Origin: CAYUST01 sp041908765
GTDB taxonomy: Bacteria > Patescibacteriota > Gracilibacteria > Absconditabacterales > Absconditicoccaceae
DNA: 64,000 bases
Assembly (NCBI GenBank): GCA_041908765.1
Contig: JAYREU010000009.1
Coordinates: forward strand, 20,628-84,627
Direction: 5' to 3'
Part shown: piece after piece, positions 52,315 to 63,768 of the stretch
Numbering within the stretch: position 1 is the first letter of the stretch
How the letters are laid out: each line of letters begins with the position of its first letter
The notes under the pieces: generated by a model
What the model saw: only the letters and a program-made list of their open reading frames with translations
Told to the model about the DNA's origin: nothing
Databases searched by the model: none
Position numbers and translations under genes: made by a program

Positions 52315-53152
52315 ATGAAAAAACTCCGTACAGATACGTACGGAGATGGTATTGTTTCATTTTCATTGCCTGCTTGAGCAACTCTTTGATGAGCTTGGTG
52401 GGAGCGCAGTACATCGTGTCACCGAAATACCCCCCCTGAGCACCGCCTTGATTGATACCGATCATCGCATACTCATTGGCATGCTCTATAATAATCGGAC
52501 TACCAGATGTCCCTGGTGTAGAAAAAGCATTGAACACAATTGATTCTGCTAGCTGCATATCAGTAAGTCTGTTATACTTCACTGTATCGTTCTCGTTGAG
52601 GAGATTGTACAAAGTAGATCCTGATAAGTTGGTAATCACTTTGAGCTTCTCACGGAAAAGACACTCTTCTTGGAAGAAAATATCTGCCTTCATCCCCAAT
52701 CCATTGAACGAGTTTTTCACATTTACCAAATCGCTCACTCGTGCCAATGCATCACTATTGAGTGCCACTAGTTTGGGTAGCTTCAGCGGTAACGCATGCT
52801 TGGTCTTCAACTCAATAATACAATAATCTGCACCATCATGCTGTGGATAGTAGACATTCACAAACCTGAGGGGTGTACATTGCTTGTCTGCTCTCAGAAA
52901 CGACCATTGATCTGGAGTTGACCCTGTCACCTCAAAATGATGACGAACCGTAGCGACGAAAACTCTTTTGCCTGTTTGCGCTATGATACATCCTACTCCA
53001 CGCATCCCATCGAAGAGAGGTCCAAAGCTTCTGTGCTTGAGCAGAAGCACAATTGGCGTTTCTTCAGAAAGAAGCCAGTTAAAGATCATTTTTTTATTTA
53101 TTTCTTGCATCTCTTTTTTGTTTAGATAGTTTTTTATAAACATCATACACAT
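52313..53152 (-). CDS. Trypsin-like serine protease
   Basis: 279 aa, TAA stop. The catalytic triad is visible: His71/72 in VATVRHHFE, Asp109 in QHDGADYCIIEL and Ser216 in STPGTSGSPIII, the G-x-S-G-S/G-P form of S1/HtrA-like proteases. There is no PDZ domain and no clear signal peptide. The N-terminus is uncertain: ATG codons at 53152 and 53089 (MIFNWLL) are both possible. Without export it would be a cytoplasmic protease. Confidence 0.8.
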   Translation of the reverse strand: MCMMFIKNYLNKKEMQEINKKMIFNWLLSEETPIVLLLKHRSFGPLFDGMRGVGCIIAQTGKRVFVATVRHHFEVTGSTPDQWSFLRADKQCTPLRFVNVYYPQHDGADYCIIELKTKHALPLKLPKLVALNSDALARVSDLVNVKNSFNGLGMKADIFFQEECLFREKLKVITNLSGSTLYNLLNENDTVKYNRLTDMQLAESIVFNAFSTPGTSGSPIIIEHANEYAMIGINQGGAQGGYFGDTMYCAPTKLIKELLKQAMKMKQYHLRTYLYGVFS

Positions 53153-53188
53153 AATGTCAATATCTCTCTACCTAACACACAAGATTCT

Positions 53189-54121
53189 TTATATAAGCTT
53201 TCTTTCGATTTCCTCCCAGGTGACTCACTTGAGTGTCTGAGTGAACTGTTTTTTGAAATCATAGTCGTACAAGAGGCTAATATCTGTGAGGACGTTTGTT
53301 GCTTTTTTAGGCTGTGCATACTCCTGCAAAAACGCTTCTTTACCGCTCTCAAACCATTCTTTATCAATCGTAAATGCACCCATTTGTCGTGCGACCATCA
53401 CACCCTTTGGGAAAAAATCACTATACCCGATAGGTGCGTAATAATTTCCTTGCTGTATTCTCTGTTGTCGATGACCCGCTGCATCCAAAAGATACTCAAG
53501 TAGCAAAGCCACACACACCGTATGTGGCGAAGTCGATTTTGTAGTACAAACATAAAAATTGAGTCAACGCGCTTTGCAGGTATGTTTTTTCCATGTGGTG
53601 TTCTGCTCTTGTATCAAAGTAGTATACGATCTTCCTTGGTGAAGCATCTTACCGGCATCATCGACCACCGTCATATGTTGTGGGTTACACCATTGTATGA
53701 TATACTCTTCTATTTCCTTGAGGGGAAACTTCTGCATACCTCTGAGTGAAAAATCTTTTCCCATAACGTGCTTCCCGGCAAAGATCGAAAGCAGGTCTCA
53801 CGTATTCTTTCCCTCACCGCGGAGCTCTTGCATCAGGGCGTTTATTTCAAGTTTGAGCATGCTTTTATTTATCTGCTCTACCGCACACCAAGAAATACAT
53901 TCTTTGGGAGCAACAATTCCATCAGGCAGACTAATATAAAAACCACTTTTGCACGTGTGAGCTTCAATCATTCCTTGCAACCTGAAAAAACGCTCCTTGT
54001 GATCTAGCAGTTGATGTACAACATAATGCTCTGCCACGTGAGCGAAAAAATCTGAGTTGCGCCAGTAGGGTGCTTTGATATAGATTCTCATATCGTGAAT
54101 ATAGGGATACTCGGCAAACAA
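53189..54121 (-). CDS. M16-like metallopeptidase domain protein (single half)
   Basis: 310 aa, TAA stop, three TGA. The inverted zinc motif HxxEH occurs in FFAHVAEHYVV, followed by MIEAHTCKSGFYISLP, which matches the strand pattern after the M16 motif (NAYT-x-x-x-x-x-x-Y). M16 enzymes (pitrilysin type) usually have two such halves of about 220 residues; here only one short domain is visible. A start at MRIYIKAPYWR (54091) is also possible. It lies on the same strand as the protease gene, 37 bases upstream of it, so the two may be co-transcribed. Confidence 0.55.
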
Positions 54122-54236
54122 GCAAGAAAAGAACGTTTTAAGTTTCCTACAAGCTTCCTGATTGTAATCTCACACAACATGATTACACTCTCTCAACCTT
54201 CAATTTTTCCACTCTCAACTTTCCACATAAATTTGT

Positions 54237-56114
54237 ATGCAATATCTCCACGTCAAAAATCTCCATAAGTCCTATGCTGATACTCCCCTTTTCTCGGGCA
54301 TAGATTTTGTGGTCGAGCAAGGACAAAAGATTGCTATTGTGGCCAAAAATGGTGCAGGGAAATCAACGTTGCTCGATATCCTCATGGGACTGACCGATGC
54401 ACCGATCGGTGAAGTGCAATTTACGACCGGCGTCAAAGTAAGTTATCTGGCTCAGACGCTTCCAATAGATCCTACTCGCACGGTGATAGATATTTTGATT
54501 AGTCACGAAAACGAACTCGGCAACCTCATCTTGGCCTATGAGTCAGCACTCGAAGATCCTACTACCAGTCCCGAGCAACTACAACTCCTCCTCGATCAGA
54601 TAGAAAGCAAAGATGCACGAAGTTTCGAAACCAAAGTGAAGACGATAATTGCTAAGTTGCAACTCAATGCGTTGTTGCATCAAACGATTGGTTCGCTTTC
54701 AGGTGGTGAAAAAAAACGTGTAGGATTGGCGATGGCATTGCTCAGTGAACCGGACTTTTTGATCTTGGATGAACCAACGAATCATCTTGATCTTGAGATG
54801 ATTGAATGGCTCGAGAAAGAGCTCAAAAGTAGTGCTGTTACGTTGCTGATGGTCAGTCATGATCGTTATTTCATAGAGCGCATTTGTACGCATATCTATG
54901 AACTCGAACAAGGCAAACTCTTTATCTATACAGGTGGATACGATGCCTACTTGGATCAGAAAGCAATTCGTCTCGAGCTCGCCACTAAGCAAGAACACAT
55001 TATGAAGCAAACGGTCAAAAGAGAACTCGAACGGGTGCGCAAAGCACCAAGAGCCAGAGGCACGAAGTCGGTTGAAAGAACCGCACGTTATTATACCCTC
55101 GCACAACAACACCAAACGACCAAGCAGTTCATTGCCAATGCTACGAAAAAACTTGACCTCCAAGCATCGACGAGCAAACTAGGTAATAAAATTTTTCAGA
55201 TTCACTCCCTCAGCAAAAAATTTGGCGACAAAATAATTTTCGATACATTCTCGTACGATTTCAAAGCGGGAGAACGTGTCGGTATCATCGGTAAGAATGG
55301 CGTAGGCAAATCGACCTTTATCAAACTGCTCTTGTGAACGGAGAGTCCCGATAGTGGCCAGATCAAAAAAGGAGATACGCTCGTCATCGGTCATTATCAA
55401 CAAGAAGATATTCTCTTCAACAGCGACAAAACGGTCTTGGATATTGTCAAAGATCAAGCCGAACACATCACGATTGGCAAAACAACTATCTCTGCAGCCA
55501 AACTGCTCGAGCGTTTTTTGTTCACGCCCACGCAACAACATACCAGAGCGCATGCACTGAGTGGTGGCGAGAAAAGACGTCTCCATCTCCTCAGCGTACT
55601 GATCAAAAGCCCCAACTTCCTCATTCTCGATGAGCCAACGAATGACCTGGACCTGATGACACTGCATGTGCTCGAAGAATTTTTGCTCAGTTATACAGGA
55701 TGTCTGGTCATTATTTCGCATGATAGATTTTTTATGGATAGATTGGTGGATCATCTGCTCGTCTTCGAAGGTGCATGAGAAATCAAAGATTTCCGAGGAA
55801 CGTACACCCAGTGGAAAGAGACACAAAAAAATACTGCAACTAAAAAAATGAGTGCAACGAACAATGTTGCACAAGAAACCTCGCCCACCTTCCCCAAAAA
55901 GAAGTCATTGAGTTACAATGAAAAACGTGAATGTGAAGCACTGGAAGCAGAAATTATCCAACTCCAAGCTCAGCAAGACGCCATCAATATTCGTTTCCAC
56001 ACCGCACAACTCTCCCACACCGAGATCAAAGAACTGAGTTTGGAGCTCGGCAACGTCAGTCAAAAGCTCGCCAAAGTAGAAGCGAGATGGTGCGAACTTA
56101 TCGAGAAAACATAG
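54237..56114 (+). CDS. ABC-F family ATP-binding protein
   Basis: 625 aa, TAG stop, two TGA. Two ABC cassettes: Walker A AKNGAGKST and IGKNGVGKST, signatures LSGGEKKR and LSGGEKRR, Walker B FLILDEPTNHLD and FLILDEPTNDLD with their His/Asp ends. No membrane domain, so it is an ABC-F ribosome-associated ATPase. The linker between cassettes is basic (KQTVKRELERVRKAPRARGTKS split by turns), as in factors entering the ribosomal E site. The C-terminus has a coiled coil like that of Uup. It starts 115 bases after the M16-like gene's start on the other strand. Confidence 0.9.
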
Positions 56115-56185
56115 CATTTCTCTACGGAATACAGTTGCATAACAGTATACATCGCATATACTCTCCCTCTACTCTACAAAATCCA

Positions 56186-58006
56186 ATGACCGCCCCCATC
56201 GAAGAAGCTTCAGTATTTCATATAGATCCTGCCTATCTTGGAGACGACAAACTGCGTGCAGATGATTTTTTGCTTGCGAGAATTTTGGGGAATTCTGCAC
56301 AGTGTGAAAAACAATCGCAACGTCTGAAGCTAAAGACTAGAACTCAACTGCTCGAAGACATCACCACGAGATATACCGATCTCCTCGCACAAATAAAATC
56401 AATAAACTTGCATGTGCCCTGACCGTATCCATTTTTGCTCAAGACACTCTCAGACGAGACGCTCAAAAGATTAGCTCAATCAGCACAAAGTCATGGTATG
56501 GTACTCCAAGCAGACACGTACTTGGAAGCGATACGAAACCCCGAAGAAAAAGACTTTCTCCTTCACCAGTATCATCAATCACAACTTGCCTCACTCAAAC
56601 AAACACTCAACTATCTCACGCATGAGTTTGCGCATCATACTCCGTTCATCTATTACATCCTCATGTCGGTGTTGCATTATAATGTGATCACGACAGCAGA
56701 ATGAGTCTATGCACTCAGCAAAAGATCACCCACCTCTCGGAAAGATTTTGAAGTAGTCGACGCAGGCACCGCACAAATCGTCTATGATGCAATCACAGAA
56801 AACTCTCCCCAACATCCGCTCATTATCAATCATGAAGCACATCAATGCAATGATCTCGTCACCCCCGAACACAGACAACAGATACTGGCAAAATATGCGG
56901 CAGAAAAAAGACCACTCGGTATGTGGCTCAAATTTCCTCAGGGATCTGATGAAAAAGTTATCAACGACTTCTATCTCATGTGCAGAGATAGTCGGAAGTA
57001 TGGACTAGCCAACTGGTGTTCTGGCACACCTGGCAAATCCATCGCCAAAAGATTTCTCGAACAAGGAGATTGCCGAAGATTTGTCGACAACGAGTGAATC
57101 ACCCAACTGGGTATCAGATATGAGGGCATTGATACTATTGCTGAGCCACCGCGTGGTATGTTGCCAAGCCAAGAAATTGCACCTGCATATTATACTGAAG
57201 TAGATTATTTTCTCTCATCACATCCCGGCTGAACAAAATATCTCAAACATACTACCTTTGCAAAGTTGTATGAACAATATAAAGATATCACCAACTTCAC
57301 TACACTCTCTACCGAAGACTTACTCAGAATAGCACTGCATATCAATGCCTGAGATGGTAGTTACAATAGAGAAAGAAACGAAGAAAAAAGAGCGCTCTTC
57401 AAAAACATCCTCCTTGCCAACAAAGAAGCAATCAGAATATTGCTTGGAAAACATCATGACGTTGATCCTACAACTATCGCCTTTGATGAATCCGAAGTGA
57501 ATGACCTCACAACCATCTATGTCTGATCCACGTTAGCCACGACGCATTACGACCATCTCAAAATAATTAGTTGAGGAGTTTCTCTGCTAGGAGAAGGAAC
57601 ATTTTCAGCGCCACTACTCACTACCATAGAATGATTTTTTCAAACAGGAAGTGCATCAGAAATCATCACTCCTCTCCTCACCACGGTGGAAGGAGATATC
57701 GATGCAGGTAAAGCAATCTCTTTCATTGCACCACAGCTTACTTCAGTCAGTGGTGATTTGATTGTATGGAACACGACAGATTTCCTGGCGCCTCAACTAA
57801 CCACTGTTGGCTGTTATCTTTTTGCACGCCACGTCATGCATTTCTCAGCACCCAAGCTCACTTCAGTAGGAGGAGATCTCCATGCACCAGAGGTTATTTC
57901 ATTTTCTGCTCCACTCCTCGCGCACGTAAGTGGTGATCTTCATATACCAAAAGCAACGATGCGTGATGCACCGTTGCTTGATTGAAATAGTCGTGAACTC
58001 AAATAG
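56186..58006 (+). CDS. Large unknown protein with C-terminal beta-repeat region
   Basis: 606 aa, TAG stop, many TGA. The N-terminal three quarters are helical and not recognised (LLEDITTRYTDLLAQ, then HEFAHHTPFIYYILMSVLHYN, KRPLGMWLKFPQGSDEKV, NWCSGTPGKSIAKRFLEQGDC). The last 150 residues are repeats of about 20 residues of the form APQLTSVSGDL and APKLTSVGGDLHAPEVISFS, a leucine-rich or beta-solenoid-like pattern. Start at MTAPIEEAS (56186), chosen because upstream residues lie in the ABC-F coding end. It is tail to tail with the LPETG gene, 2 bases apart. Function unknown; binding of another protein is a fair guess. Confidence 0.65.
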
Positions 58007-58008
58007 TC

Positions 58009-59409
58009 TTATCTAAAGAGATGCGTGTGTCTTTTGATGACAAACAAGAATACCATTCCCAAAGCGATCATACTACCAACTATGAGAACTCTCTCTACGT
58101 CACTATATCTCATCATTTCTATGTACGCACCTGTCTCAGGGAGTTGGCTTGGCAAGATAGGATTGGTAGGGAGAATAATATACGGTGTAGGCATACGATT
58201 GAGTGGTCTCGTGATAGTAATGCCGTCTGATGGTATGACTTGAACAGGAGGAGGTGTAGGATTAGTAGGATTGTTGACTACAATATCTGCTGCACATCTG
58301 CCATCATAGCGACTAGGGGAAAGGTCTCCGTTGACGCAAGTGTCTCTGGAAGGAGTTTTGCTACCATTGCTTCCTCAACCACCACCTCAACCCATATTGC
58401 CTGTGAACACAGGAGGCGGAGGCATAAACGTATTTAACAAGATACATGTTTTATCTTCACCTGCGCCCAAAATGATATTACCACTCATATCACAATCTCC
58501 TGTGAAACTACCACTATACAATGCAGTAGCATCTTCACTAATGACGTAACTACCAGAGTAGACATAAAATAATGATCATGAAAGTGCTGTTCCAGACGTA
58601 GGACTATTTGGTACATCAGTTCATGATAGCGTAAGATGTATCGCAAAATCACTTGCAATTGCGACTCCACCACTAGTGTTATCTATGAGTTTAATGATAT
58701 GCACTGTAGCTGGAGGAGCTACACACGTATTGGTAATAGTAGCCAAATTACTTGTAAGAGTTTCTCCATAGGTCAAAGCTCTTCCTTCCCAAGAAGTATT
58801 TGCTCCTACCGTAATACCAGCATCATCTATGACGGTACCTTTGAAAGTACTATCCGCTCCAAGTGTAGTAGCAGCAGTAGGTGTCCAAAAGATATCACAT
58901 GCTGAAGCACCACCCGTAAGTGAGACAATCGAGTTCACCGTAGTATCAAATGCACCATCAATTCTAAAGATATACGTACCAGCACCACTCAAGGTAATGC
59001 CAGCAGCACCAATAGTGACCGCATCTGTAATACAATAGACACCAGGGATAAGTGGCTGAGGCAAGAGACTCAAGTCGGTAGCCACACCAAAGTTAAAATC
59101 ACATGTTTCTCCATTGAGAGCTGCCAAAGCTACTCCTTGATCTATACCCGCGGTCGCATACGGAGGCACTGACCCATAAAAGGGATGTATTCCCAGCGGT
59201 GCTACCGCAGGAGGTGTTGTAAATCCTACACTACCATTGATGATGGTAACACTCGTGTTGGTGTAGGTACTCGAAAGTATGGCGTATGTATCTGCATTTC
59301 CCAATGAAGGGGTAGTAGCAGCGTACGTAGCAACTGGCATACTAAAACAGCATGCTATGAAAAATAAAAAAGATTTTGAGTTGAAAAGTTGTGTTCGCAT
59401 ATGCGACAT
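58009..59409 (-). CDS. Ice-binding-like (DUF3494) surface protein with LPETG anchor
   Basis: 466 aa, TAA stop. Signal peptide (SFLFFIACCFSMPVATYA), then a DUF3494 ice-binding-like domain (about 30-220: LGNADTYAILSSTYTNTSVTIIN, GTYIFRIDGAFDTTVNSIV, CDIFWTPTAATTLGADSTF). A beta region, a Gly-rich stretch with two TGA, and a Pro-rich wall-spanning segment follow. The C-terminus has the classic sorting signal: LPETG at about 423-427, a membrane helix (VLIVGSMIALGMVFLFVI) and a basic tail (KRHTHLFR). It should be anchored by one of the sortases at 31-34.6 kb. DUF3494 domains serve as adhesins as well as ice binders. Confidence 0.87.
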
Positions 59410-59695
59410 GGTATTGTTGGTTAGCTGGTAAAGATGTACTTCGGACTACCTTAATTTACACTTATTATATCATATAGCAATAGGAAGACAATAATGATAC
59501 TTACATTTTCAAAAAAAGACAATATCTATGAATTGTCTTTTAGGTGTTCTCAAGGCTAGCAATCTTGCTTCACTGGTCATTTTTACCAATAAAAAAAGTC
59601 AGTTATGCAACAACTACAATAGTATGCTGTTCATTCTGTTGACGATACTGACCTTGCAAGCTATCTAAAGCTGAAATTCAGTTGGCGTTTTTTTT
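59410..59695. other. AT-rich intergenic region with a hairpin
   Basis: 286 bases between the starts/stops of two minus-strand genes, without an open frame. At 59514-59541 AAAAGACAAT pairs with ATTGTCTTTT, a 10-bp stem able to terminate transcription in either direction. The rest I cannot explain. Confidence 0.5.
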
Positions 59696-60254
59696 TTATG
59701 AAATAAGTGAATGTATTCACCAAATGTACAAAGCACAAATAACTCCCTCTCACAGAGCTACTCAAATCAGCATTTTGCGCAAGGAAATGTTGAGCGTACC
59801 TGCGATATAACAAATCAGGTCAGTCGGCGTAAATGGTATGACGCTTCGTGCAATAATAATAGGATAGCCATATCTGTTGAGTCAACGACGCATTTGTTTG
59901 ATCATGCGTGGGTATTTTTTTTCAAAATATGTATCAATATCTAGTGCTTGTGAAAAACGATAGATGATATAGGAGGTGATTAAGGTTCCCACCAACGTCA
60001 CCAACAACAACACCCAATGATTAGTAAACGGCACCATCACGACCAATATCGCCGTGAGGGGAATAAACGTCAATCCTCTGAGTGAGATGATCACAAAATA
60101 GATCAAATATCCCAAGAGTGGATAGACGAGAAATGATTGCAGATAGCTAAAGAGTATGGCTTTGTGAAATACGTACCCATACAAGAGTACCAACAAAAAA
60201 AACTCCCCACGCAAGCAAGATATACTTCCTATGCAGAAATATCCATTTCATCAT
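59696..60254 (-). CDS. VTT/TVP38-family membrane protein with apparent frameshift
   Basis: Two overlapping frames. From the ATG at 60254 the frame MMKWIFLHRKYILLAWGVFF stops at a TAG (60147). The other frame, from the same eight-base A/T run at 60195-60202 to the TAA at 59696, carries the family: LVYPLLGYLIYFVIISLRGLT, FIPLTAILVV and the C-terminal ARSVIPFTPTDLICYIAGTLN. Removing one base from the run gives about 185 residues with a continuous first helix (LAWGVFLLVLLYGYVF). The 8-base homopolymer makes sequencing error, a recent mutation or slippage all possible. VTT proteins are lipid scramblase-like. Confidence 0.65.
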
Positions 60255-60305
60255 ACCTACTATATGTTTTCTTGTCATCAAGAAATGAGCTAAACAAAGA
60301 CACAA

Positions 60306-61394
60306 CTACTCTCTCACCAACGTACGCGTCAGTTCATCAAACACAATACTTGCATATGCTCACGATGGTAACGTAAATGAGATACGTAGATCATCACCAT
60401 CATAATGCACATCACATTTGGTAGGGTTTACCCAAAGTGGTCTTCTCAAACCAAATATTTTATGCTCACGGAATTGTGCAAACATTTCTTTGTCTTTGAG
60501 ATACTTCTCAAGGAATTTCGCTTCACGCATACCTGCTGCAGATTTCGCAGGTGGCAGGGGCATATTTCGTCACAACACAGGTCATGTAGCGATCATACTT
60601 TTTGCATCATAGGGAATTTGTTTCCCCATTCTTTGCACCGCAAAAGTGGCTCATGCATCTGCTCCTTTGATCTCTGTAGGAGAAACTGCTTTGGTGGTCG
60701 CATCATAAACGCCCCACTGCATTTTGCCTTGTGCTGTCCATGCGACAATATCTCCATCCACCAACGCCGATCCGACATGATCCACATATTCATTGAACAC
60801 CTGGCTCGCAAAGGCTTGGATTTTAAACACCATATCCGCTTTGGTCATCTCTTTTTTGTCTTTGGAGGTGCCATGTAAGAGTTCTCGTCCTTGCGTACTA
60901 TTTCTGCCCATGATCCCAAAACGTTGTTCACCATACCGATTGGGATATCCTTTCTCCAACAACTCTTTGACGATCTGTTGCGCCTCTGCTCTCTCTGCTT
61001 GCCCCAAGTTTTTCTGGGCCTTGAAGGTGATATAAAATTTATTGGTAATCGGCGTCGATAGATTCAACGGAAATGGGTGTCTGCTCACCTCGATAATCTT
61101 CACGATTTCAGCTAAGGTGTCTACAAACAGTCTCTCACCACCTGCTTTTTTGAGCGCTCTATCATAAATACTAATCCACTGCTTCGCAATCGCCTTCTTA
61201 TCCTTGAGTCCCGCTATTCATAAACTCAAACGTGATAGTTTCAATTTCTTGCGCAAATGCAAAATCACCTCCTGCGTCGTCACATTCCTCTTCTCTATAT
61301 ACACATACAGCGCCTCACCCTTACCAGCCAAGGCAAAAGGCAACTCCTCTGACACACGAAAATCTGCTGATGTCTGTTTGAATGCGAAAGTCAT
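60306..61394 (-). CDS. truD: tRNA pseudouridine synthase D
   Basis: 362 aa, TAG stop. TruD makes pseudouridine 13 in tRNA. Signature segments in order: FRVSEELPFALAGKGEALYVYIEKRN-type start (DFRVSEELPF, then LYVYIEKRNVTTQEVI), the catalytic Asp in IAGLKDKKAIAKQW, NRYGEQRFGIMG, VFKIQAFASQVFNEYV and ATGPVLGRNMPL. The C-terminal GLRRPLWVNP, then LPSGAYASIV matches the family. Glycines at GLK and others are TGA. Start at the ATG of MTFAFKQTS (61394). Confidence 0.9.
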
Positions 61395-61700
61395 AGGGAA
61401 AAGGTGCTAATAAATGGTGTGTGTTGACGTGAGTATAAGGAAGTTGGGGGAGATTGGTAGCCAAGTGCCCGAAAACATAGGATGGTTGAAAATATGAGCT
61501 ATTCTTCTTTTTTTCTTCTGTAGTTATTCTTAGCTGAACCACCATATAAATTCGAAGCATGAGAATTTTATGGATGATTCAGCTATACTTGCCGGTTTAG
61601 GTTTTATAGCTTTTGAGGAACGAAAAAGGTGTAATTTCCTAAAGCGGAAAAGTATGGTATTGTGGTCACTACATGAGAGGGTTTTATACCATAGCCAACC
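61395..61700 (+). promoter_or_regulatory. Intergenic region with an inverted repeat before the DinD-like gene
   Basis: 306 bases between divergent genes. TATGGTAT at 61653-61660 is repeated inverted as ATACCATA at 61686-61693, ending 7 bases before the ATG, an operator-like position. The remainder shows no open frame and no clear promoter pair. Confidence 0.4.
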
Positions 61701-62516
61701 ATGACCACTCACCTCATGCTCTTTCAAAACAGACAGATTCGCCGTCAGCGAGATGAAAAAGCTGAAAAATGGTATTTTTCTGGGATTGATATTGTTGCAA
61801 TTGCTTCAGGAAGCACTGATCCTAGAAACTACCGAAAAGTCCTGAAAAACCGTTTAATGAAGGAACATTCTCAGGTGGTTACAAATTGTAACCAACTGAA
61901 AATGATGGCTTCGGATGGGAAGTTATATAGGACAGATGCAGCAGATGTCGAAACGATCCTTCGTCTCATCCAGTCCATCCCCAGTCCCAATGCCGAGCCA
62001 CTCAAGCTCTGGCTCGCCAAAGTAGGATATGAGCGCATGCAAGAAACAATTGATCCAGTACGTAGTATCGAAAGGGCGAGAGAAAATCGAAGAAAACAGG
62101 GAAGAAGTGAAAAGCGAATCCAAGAACGCATGCTGTGACAAGAAACGAGAACCAAACTCACCGATTATCGAAAAGATCATAAGGTCAAAGCCTGAGGCGA
62201 GTATGCTCTCCTGACGAACATCATCCACGAAGAACGAACTGGACTTACTATCCACAAGCATAAACAACTCAAATGACTCCGTTCCCAAAACCTCAGAGAT
62301 CATATGTCAGAAGCAGAACTGATCTTTACGGCATTAGCAGAACTCTCCACCCGTCAGATAGCAGAAACCAGTCAAGCCACTGGCCTCGACGAGAATAAGA
62401 TAGCAAGCAAAAAAGGAGGAGGCATAGCCAAAAGTGCAAGAAAAGAACTCGAAGACAAAACGTGAAAGTCTATCGTGACTGGTCAGAATTTTTTGTCACG
62501 TAAGAAGAGAAAGTAA
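61701..62516 (+). CDS. DinD-like (BRO-N) protein
   Basis: 271 aa, TAA stop, four TGA. Opens with FQNRQIRRQRDEKAEKWYFS and GSTDPRNYRKVLKNRL, a BRO-N-like start, then PSPNAEPLKLWLAKVGYERM, TIDPVRSIERARENRR, NIIHEERTGLTIHKHKQLKG, LRSQNLRDHMSEAEL and IAKSARKELEDKTGKSIVTG. This order is that of damage-inducible protein D, which is under SOS control in Escherichia coli and related to phage antirepressors. The upstream inverted repeat could be its operator. The ATG at 61716 (MLFQNRQ) is an alternative start. Confidence 0.8.
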
Positions 62517-62703
62517 TTTTTGGGAGATGGCGAGAGTCAATGTATGTATCCACACAAAAATGACGTATGCAAATTGTATATTTATTATTCAATGTCCTTC
62601 CCGCTCTTCACATCCCGTATATATTGCTTTTACTCTTGATTTAGCATTAGAAATCATTTACACTTGTGATGTTAATAGTGTTTTACTACCTTCCCCCAGG
62701 CAC

Positions 62704-62949
62704 ATGCCAAAATCACAATCTGCTGAGAACCCAGGAAGAGCTGAGAATGCTACATGAGAACTTGCTGAATTACAAGAAGAACTACTCAAAGAAGGTATTG
62801 ATGTTGTCATTGAAACTGCATGATCCGACATTGATGAAATCTTTGCAACCAAGTGTACACACTGAGGATCTAAGTGTGGTTCCTGTTCCAACTCACAACA
62901 TTATAGTGGTAAATTAAAACCTGGACAAAAGCAGTCTTGGTTTTGGTAA
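62704..62949 (+). CDS. Short Ser/Cys-rich peptide with Gly-Gly motif, possible RiPP precursor
   Basis: 81 aa, TAA stop, with three TGA. An acidic helical first half (ELAELQEELLKEGIDVVIET, then AGSDIDEIFATKC) is followed by THGG (first Gly TGA, second GGA) and a 26-residue end rich in Ser, Cys, Gly, Lys and Trp (SKCGSCSNSQHYSG, then KQSWFW). A leader ending in Gly-Gly before a Cys/Ser-rich core is the layout of ribosomally made peptides cut by C39 peptidases, and a C39-like gene is 70 bases downstream. Alternatively the Cys residues (C-x-H, C-x2-C) bind zinc. Start at ATG 62704; an upstream in-frame ATG at 62527 would add unlikely residues. Confidence 0.55.
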
Positions 62950-62966
62950 CGACCGTAATATCTATA

Positions 62967-63003
62967 GTAGCGAATCGCGTAAAACCTGCTACGCCTTTTT
63001 TTA
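62967..63003 (+). terminator. Weak hairpin with T-run before the C39 gene
   Basis: GTAGC pairs with GCTAC around a 16-base loop, with GCC then seven T following. It lies between the peptide gene and the C39-like gene and could allow excess precursor mRNA relative to the enzyme. Confidence 0.45.
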
Positions 63004-63018
63004 TTGTAACTACAAAAT

Positions 63019-63768
63019 ATGGAATACCCGGACTACAAACAACAACGGATGGTAGAGGCAAGACCATGACAATGTAGTATTGCGTGCACTATGTGAATCC
63101 TTAATTACTTCTGGTATACTGATTTTTCAAAAAGAGATCGACGGGAAATGATGCAAATTATGAAAAGAGGACGCTATAGGTCAAACCAAGATAGTTTACT
63201 CACTGAAGAAGAAACCGGCTATATGTTGGAAAAACTCTGATTTGACGTAACTATATGCTACTCTTCTACGAAGTCATTTTGGGAAGACTATATTTATAAC
63301 CCTACAGTAGAAAAGTTCAAAACAATGATTGATCCTAGATACCATCACTTCATTCAGGGCAATCAATGGGTCGATCAACAACAAATGCGGATTCAAGATG
63401 GAATCAGGTGAGAAGTAACAGACACAAGAATATCTAAGGAAGTATATGAAAATCAAAACATAAAAAAAATATTTGAGATAGATATTTTAAAAATTATTCA
63501 ACAACAGCAAGGAGAATGAGTGCTATTTTTGCTATGACTGGATTGGTTTACCTTGCATAATGAGAGTCCTGAAGAATGAGAGTCCTGAGGACATATTGTC
63601 CTGAGCACAGGGATCGAGGGAGATGATGTGGTAGTCTATGATCCTGGCCCCCCAATAGAAATAGGGGTTAAAAGATCCTGCGAGACTGTAGTCAAGGCAA
63701 TGAAGGAGATGGGCGATTATTGCTTTCTTATTATAAAGGAACAAAAAAATGAAATACAGGATCAATAA
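63019..63768 (+). CDS. Peptidase C39-like protein
   Basis: 249 aa, TAA stop, seven TGA. Catalytic Cys in RPGQCSIACTMGILNYF (the Q-C pair of papain-fold C39 enzymes), catalytic His in ESGGHIVLSTGI and the third residue in VVVYDPG, the D-P-G of this family. No ABC or membrane domain, so it is a stand-alone cytoplasmic form rather than a bacteriocin exporter. The C39 family cleaves leader peptides after Gly-Gly, which fits the peptide gene just upstream. Stand-alone C39-like proteins also occur without a known peptide, so this link is inference. Confidence 0.7.

Noticed and set aside
51837..52826. A 329-aa reading of the membrane protein through its TGA to a TAA at 52824
   Set aside because: It would cross a strong terminator and run antisense along the serine protease gene; the extension has no protein-like features.
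60147..60152. Programmed +1 frameshift at CTT TAG C in the VTT gene, like that of prfB
   Set aside because: A one-base change in the upstream eight-base A/T run restores a more natural first helix, so the stop codon need not be a shift site; kept only as the frameshift finding.
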